DNA of 64,000 bases from JBJXHN01 sp046233135. GTDB taxonomy: Bacteria > Pseudomonadota > Alphaproteobacteria > Rhodospirillales > Rhodospirillaceae. The stretch covers positions 1-64,000 of the forward strand of contig JBJXHN010000002.1 of the NCBI GenBank assembly GCA_046233135.1, written 5' to 3'. Both the position numbers and the translations under genes were made by a program. Of this stretch, positions 36,508 through 43,271 are shown piece by piece; within the stretch, counting starts at the first letter, position 1, and each line of letters starts with the position of its first letter. A model generated the notes under the pieces. The model made no database searches. It worked only from the letters and a program-made list of their open reading frames with translations, and was not told where the DNA came from.

Positions 36508-37698
36508 ATGACCAGGAATGATCGGAAGATCCCGGCGGTCCCGTCTCCGGTGATGACCGACGGGTTGTCCCGCCGTGCCCTGTTGTCCCTGATCGGCGGG
36601 ACAATGGCGGGTGGCGCGCTCGGCGCGCCGCTGTTCGTCAGGCCGGCCGGCGCGATGACCCCGGCCACGGCCGCTGACGTGGGCCGGGACATGATCATGA
36701 GCGGAGAGGTGGCCTCGGGTTCCTATGCCGTGATCCGTCTGGATGGCCAGGGGGTTGAGCGCTGGCAGGCCCCGATTCCCACCCGCGCGCACGGGGTTCT
36801 ATGGCATGGCGCAGCGGGGCGGATCGTTGCCGTCGGCCGCCGGCCCGGCTTCTGGATGGCCATTTTCGATGCCGCCGACGGCCGCAAGCTCTTGCACCTG
36901 GAACCGCCCGAAGGCCGCCATTTCCAGGGCCACGGGCTGATTTCGCCCGATGGCCGCCGGCTCTATACCACCGAAAATGCCTTCGACGAGGAACGGGGCG
37001 TGGTCGGGGTCTGGGATCTGGCGGACAGCGGCCGGCGGCTGGGGGAGGTCCCTGCCGGTGTCGGGCTGCACGGTCTGTGCTTCATGCCCGACGGCCGCAC
37101 CCTGGGCGTCGCCGTGGGCGGGGTGCTGACCCATCCCGATCTGGGGCGGGTAAAGTTGAACCTGGACTCCATGAAACCGGCCCTGCTGTACGTGGACAGC
37201 CACACCGGCACGGTGGAGGAAACCGTGACCCTGGGGCCGGAGCGCCACCAGCTCGGTATCCGCCACATTGCCGTGTCGGCCGACGGGCTGGTTTGTGCGG
37301 CCTTGCAGGATGAAGGGCCGGCGGAAGCGGGACGGCCGCTGCTGCTGGTGCACCGGCGCGGCAGTGCGCCCGTCACGCCCCCCTTGCCGCCGGCTTTCGC
37401 CACCGGCCGGCTTCGGGGCTACAGCGGGGATGTGGTGATCGACCCGGCGGGGCGAATCGCTGCGATCTCCTGCCCGCGCGGCAACGCGGTGCTGGCCTGG
37501 AATCCGCGGTCTGGGGACTTTCTGTGGGCCGCCGAGGTGCCGGATGTCTGCCCGATTGCTATGCAGGTGAATGGCGCGATTTTGACCGCCGGCGGCGATG
37601 GTGCCATCCGCAGCTGGCTGGACGGGGCCGAAACCGACGTCCGTCCGGCCGATCCCTTTGGTCCCCGATTCGATAACCACATGTCGCTTGCGGGGTAG
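36508..37698 (+). CDS. DUF1513 protein, Tat-exported beta-propeller-like
   Basis: A 396-residue protein of the DUF1513 family found at the end of imelysin operons. A twin-arginine signal (LSRRALLSLIGGTMAGGALG) predicts Tat export of a folded, possibly cofactor-bearing protein. The mature part has repeated blades such as SPDGRRLYTTENAFD, MPDGRTLGVAVGG and SADGLVCAALQ, typical of a beta-propeller. Function is unknown. The ATG at 36508 follows GGGGA; an ATG at 36493 overlaps the previous gene and is an alternative. A strong terminator follows, closing the operon. Confidence 0.88.
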   Translation: MTRNDRKIPAVPSPVMTDGLSRRALLSLIGGTMAGGALGAPLFVRPAGAMTPATAADVGRDMIMSGEVASGSYAVIRLDGQGVERWQAPIPTRAHGVLWHGAAGRIVAVGRRPGFWMAIFDAADGRKLLHLEPPEGRHFQGHGLISPDGRRLYTTENAFDEERGVVGVWDLADSGRRLGEVPAGVGLHGLCFMPDGRTLGVAVGGVLTHPDLGRVKLNLDSMKPALLYVDSHTGTVEETVTLGPERHQLGIRHIAVSADGLVCAALQDEGPAEAGRPLLLVHRRGSAPVTPPLPPAFATGRLRGYSGDVVIDPAGRIAAISCPRGNAVLAWNPRSGDFLWAAEVPDVCPIAMQVNGAILTAGGDGAIRSWLDGAETDVRPADPFGPRFDNHMSLAG

Positions 37699-37737
37699 GG
37701 GAAGGGCGCTGCCCGGCGCCGTCCGCTGGTGATGACA

Positions 37738-37774
37738 AAAGCCCCCGCCGGACCTTCGGTCGGGGGCTTTCTTA
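37738..37774 (+). terminator. intrinsic terminator of the imelysin operon
   Basis: Arms AAAGCCCCCG (37738-37747) and CGGGGGCTTT (37761-37770) close a GC-rich hairpin followed by CTTATT. The A-run on the left gives a T-run on the other strand, so it can also stop leftward transcription. Confidence 0.85.
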
Positions 37775-37782
37775 TTGGTTCG

Positions 37783-37834
37783 GCAAAAAAATATGCCCCC
37801 GGTTCGGCCGAGGGGGGGTGACCGAACCGGGGGC
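37783..37834 (-). terminator. minus-strand intrinsic terminator
   Basis: A perfect 13-base inverted repeat (37795-37807 and 37822-37834, arm GCCCCCGGTTCGG) is preceded on the plus strand by CAAAAAAATAT. Read on the minus strand, the hairpin is therefore followed by ATATTTTTTTG, a classical terminator tail. No minus-strand gene ends here, which implies an unannotated leftward transcript. Confidence 0.7.
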
Positions 37835-38010
37835 GTGGGCGTCCGACGCATGGGCCAGGGGGCTGGCACCGATGGTGGCCCAGACCGCCGCCACGGGGAA
37901 TCGGGCAGGTCCCGTGCGGCGCTGCGCCGGCGATCCGATCCGGACCGGTGAACCGTGCCGAGAAAGGGATCGACAGCCGCCTACTAATTGGGCATATCGG
38001 TTTCGTGAGA
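37795..38010 (-). ncRNA. candidate small RNA ending at the minus-strand terminator
   Basis: The segment to the right of the terminator is gene-free and highly structured. On the minus strand it holds a GCCGC(A)CGGG.../CCCGTGGC hairpin at about 37889-37923, a GGC(C)ACC/GGTGCC hairpin at about 37865-37881, and the terminator. A possible promoter lies near 38000-38020 (TTGATT and TTTACA on the minus strand), but the -10 is poor. I do not recognise 6S, SRP, tmRNA or RNase P RNA. The 5' end is a guess. Confidence 0.25.
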
Positions 38011-38150
38011 ATGTAAATCAAGAGGAAAACGGAAGGCGGGAAAGGTTTCATTGATCACCAGCCGCCACAAACGCATATAAACCCACAGAGGCACCGATCC
38101 GCCTGGCGGTGCCTTGCCGTTTTGTCCGGTTACGTCGTGAGTGCCCGCCC
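37835..38150. other. intergenic region before the HTH gene
   Basis: Beyond the candidate RNA described here, the segment contains a plus-strand hairpin GGCACCG (38090-38096)/CGGTGCC (38107-38113) followed by TTGCCGTTTT, which looks like a weak intrinsic terminator or attenuator just upstream of the HTH gene. No protein-coding frame in this stretch has support. Confidence 0.4.
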
Positions 38151-38378
38151 ATGCTCAGCCATCCCATGCTGACGGTCCACGAGATCGCCGCCCTGTTGAA
38201 GGTCAAGGAAGCCACCGTGCGCCAGTGGATCCGCGATATGGAATTGCGGGCGGTGAAGTTCGGGCGGGAGTGGCGCGTGACCCAGCTGGACCTGGAAGAT
38301 TTCGTCAACGGACATGCGAACCGGGCGCCTGCCGCATCGGACCGCAGGGATGGGGAACCGGACCCGAGCGCGGGATAA
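38151..38378 (+). CDS. Excisionase/MerR-type helix-turn-helix protein
   Basis: A small DNA-binding protein (75 residues) with the HTH_17 excisionase-type domain: LTVHEIAALLKVKEATVRQWIRDMELRAVKFG is split as LTVHEIAALLKV, TVRQWI and GREWRVTQLDLEDFV. Members bind DNA through a winged helix; some regulate, others assist recombination. No integrase, phage gene or attachment site is nearby, so regulation is more likely than excision. The start may also be ATG at 38166 (MLTVHE). The C-terminal 20 residues are disordered. Confidence 0.8.
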   Translation: MLSHPMLTVHEIAALLKVKEATVRQWIRDMELRAVKFGREWRVTQLDLEDFVNGHANRAPAASDRRDGEPDPSAG

Positions 38379-38417
38379 TCCGCACCCGGTCCCGGACCCC
38401 GACGTTCAGGTCGCGTA

Positions 38418-39185
38418 TCAGACCTCCACCGGCCCGCCGCACAGGTGAGTGATGTCGGGCACGCAGGCCAGGGCGCCAGGCTCGGGACGTGCCCGCCCCA
38501 CCATGATGCAGCCCAGGCCGGCCCGCCGCGCCCCGTGCATGTCGCGCAGCGGATCATCCCCCACCACCACGGCGGCCCGGGGCGGCAGGTCGAGGATGGC
38601 CAGGGCCTTGCGGAACAGCATCGGATGGGGCTTCACCCACGGACCATCCGAGGAAAAGACCATTCCCTCGAACAGGTGGTCGACGCCGGCTTCGCGGAAT
38701 GCCCGCAGCCACCGGGCCTTGGGTGCCCAGATGTTGCTGACCAGCATCAGCCGGAAGCGTCCGGCCAGGCGATGAAGGGCCGCCGCCGTTTCCGGGGCGA
38801 TGCGGCCCACTTCCTGTTCGGCCACGGCTTCTTCCAGGGGCAGGGCCTGGGCGTCGGTCAGGTCGGGCCGGATTTCCCGCAGCACAGAGCGCAGGCTGGG
38901 GAAACGGTCCCACCAGGTGGGGTCGCTATAGCGGTCCTGCATCCGCCACAGGGCGGCATCCAGCAGTGGCAGGGCGTCGTCATCGCACAAGGCAGCGGGG
39001 TGATGGGCGGCCCGGTCCCGGTAGATGGCGCGCAGGGCGGCGCGATCGGTCAGGCGATCGACATCCTGCATCAGGGTGCCATAGGCATCCAGCAACAGGG
39101 CCTGATAGGGGGACAGGTCGGGCAGAGAGGACGGGGACAGGGAAGCGGTGGCGGCGGGGGAGACGGTGCGGGTCTGATGCGTCAT
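38418..39185 (-). CDS. HAD-family hydrolase
   Basis: A 255-residue haloacid dehalogenase-like hydrolase, probably a phosphatase. The nucleophile motif LLLDAYGTL (DxxGT), motif II LVSNIW, motif III Lys in WVKPHPMLFRKAL and motif IV VVGDDPLRDMHGARRAG are all present. The cap resembles subfamily IA. The N-terminal 25 residues are Ser/Thr/Pro-rich. GGAGATAGGAAC precedes the ATG. Its start overlaps the LysE gene stop by four bases, so the two are translationally coupled and may act on the same metabolite class. Confidence 0.88.
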   Translation of the reverse strand: MTHQTRTVSPAATASLSPSSLPDLSPYQALLLDAYGTLMQDVDRLTDRAALRAIYRDRAAHHPAALCDDDALPLLDAALWRMQDRYSDPTWWDRFPSLRSVLREIRPDLTDAQALPLEEAVAEQEVGRIAPETAAALHRLAGRFRLMLVSNIWAPKARWLRAFREAGVDHLFEGMVFSSDGPWVKPHPMLFRKALAILDLPPRAAVVVGDDPLRDMHGARRAGLGCIMVGRARPEPGALACVPDITHLCGGPVEV

Positions 39186-39874
39186 GTTCCTATCTCCGTC
39201 AAAACGGGGACCAGGGAAGCCACCAGCAGGGCGGCCATGCCTCGATTGAACCAGCAGTGGGCGGCAGGACGGTCGCCGAGCACGCGGCCGATGGCGGTGC
39301 CGAAGGCGGTCCACACGCTGGTGGTCATCAGGGTGATCGGCAGAAAGATGGCGCCGATCAGCATCGCTTCGCCCAGCGCCGAACCGGTGCCGGTGGTATA
39401 GGCGGCGACAACGCCGAAGGTGATCACCCAGGCTTTCGGATTGGCCCACTGGAAAGCAGCGGCTTCGGCAAAGCGCATCGGTCGCGGCGACGGGCGATGG
39501 CCCGTACCGCCCGTACCGTCCTGCCCCGTACCCTCCGCGCGGAGGGCGTCATCGCCGGTTCCGTCGTCTTTCGGTGCCGGCTGTTTGGCGGCCGGCAGGG
39601 TGGTGGCGATGCGCCAGGCGAGGTAGATCAGCCAGGCCGACCCGACAACGGCCAGGATGTCGTGTACCATCGGTACCTCGCGGAACAGACCGCCGAGACC
39701 CAGACCCACGGCGATGATCATGATCGGAAACCCGATGGAGACGCCGAGAATATGCGGCACCGTCCGGCGAAACCCGAAATTGGCGCCGGAGGCCGTCAGC
39801 ATCACGTTGTTCGGACCGGGGGTGCCGGACATGGTGAACGCGAACAGGGCGACGGGCAGCAGGGTCTCGACCAT
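39182..39874 (-). CDS. LysE/RhtB-family exporter
   Basis: A 230-residue inner-membrane exporter of the LysE superfamily, which exports amino acids or related compounds. The opening VETLLPVALFAFTMSGTPGPNNVMLTASGANFG is typical (split: FTMSGTPGPNN, MLTASGANFG), with FQWANPKAWVITFG in the second half. Between the third and fourth membrane segments is a long Gly/Asp-rich loop (GTGDDALRAEGTGQDGTGGTG is about 21 residues; its core repeats GTG). GGAGG precedes the ATG at 39874. It heads a two-gene operon with the HAD gene and is divergent from the MocR regulator that probably controls it. Confidence 0.9.
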   Translation of the reverse strand: MVETLLPVALFAFTMSGTPGPNNVMLTASGANFGFRRTVPHILGVSIGFPIMIIAVGLGLGGLFREVPMVHDILAVVGSAWLIYLAWRIATTLPAAKQPAPKDDGTGDDALRAEGTGQDGTGGTGHRPSPRPMRFAEAAAFQWANPKAWVITFGVVAAYTTGTGSALGEAMLIGAIFLPITLMTTSVWTAFGTAIGRVLGDRPAAHCWFNRGMAALLVASLVPVLTEIGT

Positions 39875-39893
39875 GAAAGCCTCCGTATGGTAG

Positions 39894-39996
39894 GACACTT
39901 TTGGAAGTGTCATGTGCATCACCGGTACACCGTGATGGAAAGTATGACACTTGTGGACGCCTCTTGTGTCAATTGTTATAGTGATCTATGACACTT
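39894..39996. promoter_or_regulatory. repeated operator motif ATGACACTT
   Basis: The 168-base divergent region contains a perfect inverted repeat GACACTT-TTGG-AAGTGTC (39894-39911) and two direct copies of TATGACACTT (39943-39952, 39987-39996), 44 bases apart, about four helical turns. The arm of the inverted repeat extends to AAGTGTCAT, the same nine-mer in reverse. MocR regulators commonly bind spaced direct and inverted repeats. Confidence 0.7.
39954..39982 (+). promoter_or_regulatory. putative promoter of the mocR gene
   Basis: TGGACG (39954-39959) and TATAGT (39977-39982) are separated by 17 bases. One operator copy lies directly upstream and another overlaps the predicted start point, an arrangement suited to autoregulation. 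Confidence 0.5.
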
Positions 39997-40042
39997 TTAT
40001 CCCAGGTGCATGATTTTCGTGCCGTGATCAGGAGCGTGCCGT

Positions 40043-41443
40043 TTGCGTTTGCAATCCACATGGGCGCCGCGTCTAGCGCCCGGTCCCGGATCCCTTCCGG
40101 ACCGTCTTGCCGCCGCCGTGGCCGAGGATATTGAGTCGGGCCTGTTGATGGCCGGTGACCGTCTGCCGCCCCAGCGGCAGGTCGCGGAAAGCCTGAAGAC
40201 CAGCCTGGTGACCGTTGGCAAGGCCTTTGCCCAGCTGGAAGGCCGGGGGCTGGTGCGGGGTGAGCATGGCCGGGGCACCTTTGTGTCCAGTGGCGGCGAG
40301 GTCAGTGAGTCCCACCGCAATCTGGCCGCCCGGGGGCCGGAGGCGCCGGACACCCGGCAGGAACTGGTGGCCGATCTCAGCCTCAATCTGCCGCCAGCGC
40401 TGATGCCGGCGACGGCCATGGCGGACGTGGTTGCCGATCTCAGCCGCCGCAATGCCCTTCCCGATGCCAACACCTATCCCCCCTGCGCCGGCTGGGGAGC
40501 GTTGCGGGCAGAGGCGGCGGCCTGGCTGCGGCGCCAGCGTCCCGGGGCACCGACCGAGGGGCTGTTGATGACCAACGGTGCCCAGCAGGCGATCTCGGTG
40601 GCGTTCGCCATGGCCTCGGCCCCGGGCAAGCCGCTGATCGCCGAAGCCGTGACCTTCCCCGGTGCCATCGCGGCGGCGGCCATGCTCGGCCGGCGGATGA
40701 TTGGTGTGGCCCTGGACGACGAAGGCATGGTGCCGGACTCCCTGGATCGTGCCCTCGCCGCCCATCCGGGGGCGGCGGTCTATGTGGTGCCGCAGATGCA
40801 AAACCCGACCGCCGCGACGATGGGCGAGGAACGGCGCCGGGCGGTGCTGGCCGTCTGCCGCCGTCATGGCGCCCAGGTGATCGAGGACGATGCCTACGCC
40901 GTGCTCGACCCCACACCGCCGCCGACCCTGGCCCGGCTGGATCCGGAGCGGGTGTGGTACATCACCAGCTTCACCAAACCCCTGACCGCTCTGCTGCGCG
41001 TCGGCGCCCTGGTCCCCCCCCGGGGGCGAGAGGCCGACGGTGTCCGGGGGATCCAGGGCACCACCTGGACCACCGCACCGTTGCATGCGGCGATCCTGCT
41101 GGAATGGCTGCGCAACGGCACCGCCGATGCCCAGATTCCCTTGCTGCGGGCCGAGGCCAACGCCCGGGCAACCCTGGCGCGGCGCCTGCTGCCCGGGGTC
41201 TGCCGGCAGGGTCATGGCGCCTTTCATATCTGGCTGCCCCTGGCCGAGGCGGCGGCGGAGCGGTTCGCCCGCCGGGCCGAGGCCGCCGGCGTCCGCCTGA
41301 CCCCGCCGCTGGCCACCGTGGTCGATCCGGCCCTGGCCATGGGCGTCCGCCTGTGTCTGGGCGCACCGAGCATGGAGGCCCTGGAACAGGCTCTGGCCAT
41401 CCTTGCTGGCCTGCGCGTCAGCAATATGCCCGAAGTGCTTTGA
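40043..41443 (+). CDS. MocR/PdxR-type GntR regulator with aminotransferase domain
   Basis: A 466-residue regulator. Residues about 15-85 are a GntR winged helix (AAAVAEDIESGLLMAGDRLP, QRQVAESLKTSLVTVGKAFAQLE), and the rest is a fold-type I aminotransferase-like effector domain with TNGAQQAIS, NPTAATMGEERR, DDAYAVL and the PLP lysine K312 in SFTKPLTALLRVG. MocR proteins sense PLP or amino-group ligands. The start is TTG at 40043, with AGGAG eight bases upstream. It is divergent from the lysE-like operon. The ligand is unknown. Confidence 0.92.
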   Translation: MRLQSTWAPRLAPGPGSLPDRLAAAVAEDIESGLLMAGDRLPPQRQVAESLKTSLVTVGKAFAQLEGRGLVRGEHGRGTFVSSGGEVSESHRNLAARGPEAPDTRQELVADLSLNLPPALMPATAMADVVADLSRRNALPDANTYPPCAGWGALRAEAAAWLRRQRPGAPTEGLLMTNGAQQAISVAFAMASAPGKPLIAEAVTFPGAIAAAAMLGRRMIGVALDDEGMVPDSLDRALAAHPGAAVYVVPQMQNPTAATMGEERRRAVLAVCRRHGAQVIEDDAYAVLDPTPPPTLARLDPERVWYITSFTKPLTALLRVGALVPPRGREADGVRGIQGTTWTTAPLHAAILLEWLRNGTADAQIPLLRAEANARATLARRLLPGVCRQGHGAFHIWLPLAEAAAERFARRAEAAGVRLTPPLATVVDPALAMGVRLCLGAPSMEALEQALAILAGLRVSNMPEVL

Positions 41444-41446
41444 GGC

Positions 41447-42664
41447 TCAGAGCAGCGGGCCGAACAGGTCGGGCGGATCCGCTTCCCGGATGGGGCGCAG
41501 GTCGGCGACGCCGACACCGATCAGGCGGAACCGGCGGCCGTCGGCCTCCCGGGCAAGCAGATGGCGGGCGCCGCTCAGGATCACGTCGGGGCGCACCGTG
41601 GGGGTGGCCAGCCTGTGGTGGCGGGTGAGGATGCGGAAGTCGTGGGTCTTGAGCTTCAGGACCACCGTGCCGCCGGCCACCTGCCGCCGTGCCAGGGCCT
41701 CTGCCACCCGCCCGGCCAGCGGAGCGAGGCGCCCTTCCAGGTCACCCAGCCGGCTGAGGTCGCGGTCGAAGGTGGTTTCCGCCGACAGGCTTTTGGCATC
41801 CCGGTCCGGGGTGATGGTGCGGCTGCCCCGTCCCCAGGCATGGGCATAAAGGCCGCGTCCGAACTTGCCGAACTGGCTGATCAGCATCGCTTCCGGCTGG
41901 GCTTGCAGGGCGCCGATGGTCTCCAGCCCCAGGGCCTGGAGCCGCCGTTCTGTGACCTGGCCGACGCCGTGGATGCGGCTTACCGGCATGGGGGCGAGCA
42001 GGGCCGGGGCTTCCTCCGGGCTGATCACCGTAAAGCCGCTGGGCTTGTTCATGTCGCTGGCCAGCTTGGCGAGGAAGCGGTTGGCCGACAGGCCGATGGA
42101 CACGGTGATCCCCACTTCCCGCTCCACCCGCAAGGCGATTTCCGCCAGGCTCAGCGCCGGGGACCGGGCGAAGCGGTGCTCCCCTTCCGACAGGTCCAGA
42201 TAGGCCTCGTCCAGGGACAGGGGTTCCAGCCGGTGGGTGGCGTCCAGCATGATTGCCCGTACCTGGCGGCTGACGGCCTTGTATTTCGCCATGTCCGGCT
42301 TGATCACCACCGCATCGGGGCAGAGTTCCAGGCATTTGAACATGGGCATGGCCGAGCGCGCACCGCTGCGCCGGGCGATGTAGCAGGCCGTGGTGGCCAC
42401 TCCCCGGCCGCCGGGATGGCCGACGATCAGCGGCTTGTCCCGCAGCGACGGATCGTCCCGCTTCTCCACCGAGGCATAGAAGGCGTCGCAATCGATATGG
42501 GCGATATCCATCCGCCCCAGCGCCCCATGGCGCAGTACCCGGGCCGAACCGCAGCCGGGGCAGGGGCCGTCGCCCGCCAGCACTTCGGCCAGACAGCTGC
42601 GGCAAAGGCCGGTCGTCGGGGCAGGCAGCATCTCTTCGGGGGACAGGGCGAGGGCAGGGGGCAT
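41447..42664 (-). CDS. dinB: DNA polymerase IV with N-terminal zinc ribbon
   Basis: A Y-family translesion polymerase (405 residues). The polymerase core has IDCDAFYASVEKRDDP, RRSGARSAMPM, PLSLDEAYLDL (catalytic Asp-Glu) and GLSANRFLAKLASD, then HhH VSRIHGVGQVTERRL. Before the core, CRSCLAEVLAGDGPCPGCG forms a CxxC...CxxC zinc ribbon, as in long alphaproteobacterial DinB proteins. The C-terminal DLFGPLL resembles a beta-clamp-binding motif. The start is ATG 42664; the open frame extends further without support. It ends three bases from the mocR stop, so the genes are convergent. A LexA-like box lies upstream. Confidence 0.94.
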   Translation of the reverse strand: MPPALALSPEEMLPAPTTGLCRSCLAEVLAGDGPCPGCGSARVLRHGALGRMDIAHIDCDAFYASVEKRDDPSLRDKPLIVGHPGGRGVATTACYIARRSGARSAMPMFKCLELCPDAVVIKPDMAKYKAVSRQVRAIMLDATHRLEPLSLDEAYLDLSEGEHRFARSPALSLAEIALRVEREVGITVSIGLSANRFLAKLASDMNKPSGFTVISPEEAPALLAPMPVSRIHGVGQVTERRLQALGLETIGALQAQPEAMLISQFGKFGRGLYAHAWGRGSRTITPDRDAKSLSAETTFDRDLSRLGDLEGRLAPLAGRVAEALARRQVAGGTVVLKLKTHDFRILTRHHRLATPTVRPDVILSGARHLLAREADGRRFRLIGVGVADLRPIREADPPDLFGPLL

Positions 42665-42710
42665 GGCCAATCTCGATGAAGCCGCGATGGTGCGGCGGAC
42701 ATGTTGAATT

Positions 42711-42725
42711 GTACTCTGTTTGTTC
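42711..42725 (-). promoter_or_regulatory. putative LexA (SOS) box of dinB
   Basis: On the plus strand GTAC-TCTGTTT-GTTC matches the alphaproteobacterial LexA site GTTC-N7-GTTC with one substitution. It lies 47 bases upstream of the dinB start, a suitable position for repression. Confidence 0.5.
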
Positions 42726-42860
42726 TTTTTCTGCAAAGGGGCTGTTTGCGCAAAAAGCCTTGCTCTGAAGGGGCGCAGGGGCGAGCATACGGGATCACCG
42801 TCGGACAACCGTCGATGTGATCCCGCTCTGTCCTGCCCTTCTTTCTCAGCCGAGGCTTTC

Positions 42861-43256
42861 ATGCGCCCCGTTCGCGTTTTCTTGGCGGCCCTGCCGCTGG
42901 CCGCCCTTGCGGCTTGTGCCACCCAGGATCCGCCAGCGGCGGAAGGACCCACCTATCAGGCGGGCTACGCCAAGGGGTGCAACTGGTCTTCGCTCTATCC
43001 CGGCGTGGCGTTCGGCTGGCAGGTGGACGCGGCGCAGATCGACAAGGATCCGGCCTTCCGCAAGGGCTTGCGGGACGGCATGGACGCCTGCGGCTTCGCC
43101 GACGAGGCGCCGACCATGGCCGATTATCTGCCTCTGCCGGGCATGGGCCATATCTCCCTGGCGGACGACCTTTCGCCCGAGGGTGCCGAGACGGGCGGCA
43201 TGGCCGAAGAGCCCGCTTCTCCGCCGCCGGCCGAGGGTGGCGACACACCGGGCTGA
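42861..43256 (+). CDS. Hypothetical lipoprotein
   Basis: A 131-residue predicted lipoprotein: signal MRPVRVFLAALPLAALAAC with lipobox LAAC (Cys 19). The mature part contains YAKGCNWSSLYPGVAFGW and LRDGMDACGFADE, and a Pro/Glu-rich tail. I do not recognise a family. GAGG precedes the ATG. It is divergent from dinB and only 15 bases before the LivH-like gene, so the two probably form an operon. Confidence 0.72.
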   Translation: MRPVRVFLAALPLAALAACATQDPPAAEGPTYQAGYAKGCNWSSLYPGVAFGWQVDAAQIDKDPAFRKGLRDGMDACGFADEAPTMADYLPLPGMGHISLADDLSPEGAETGGMAEEPASPPPAEGGDTPG

Positions 43257-43271
43257 TAGGCCGGTCGGAAG

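Noticed and set aside
38151..38378. Prophage or integrative element marked by the excisionase-like gene
   Set aside because: No integrase, attachment-site repeat, tRNA or phage gene is nearby.
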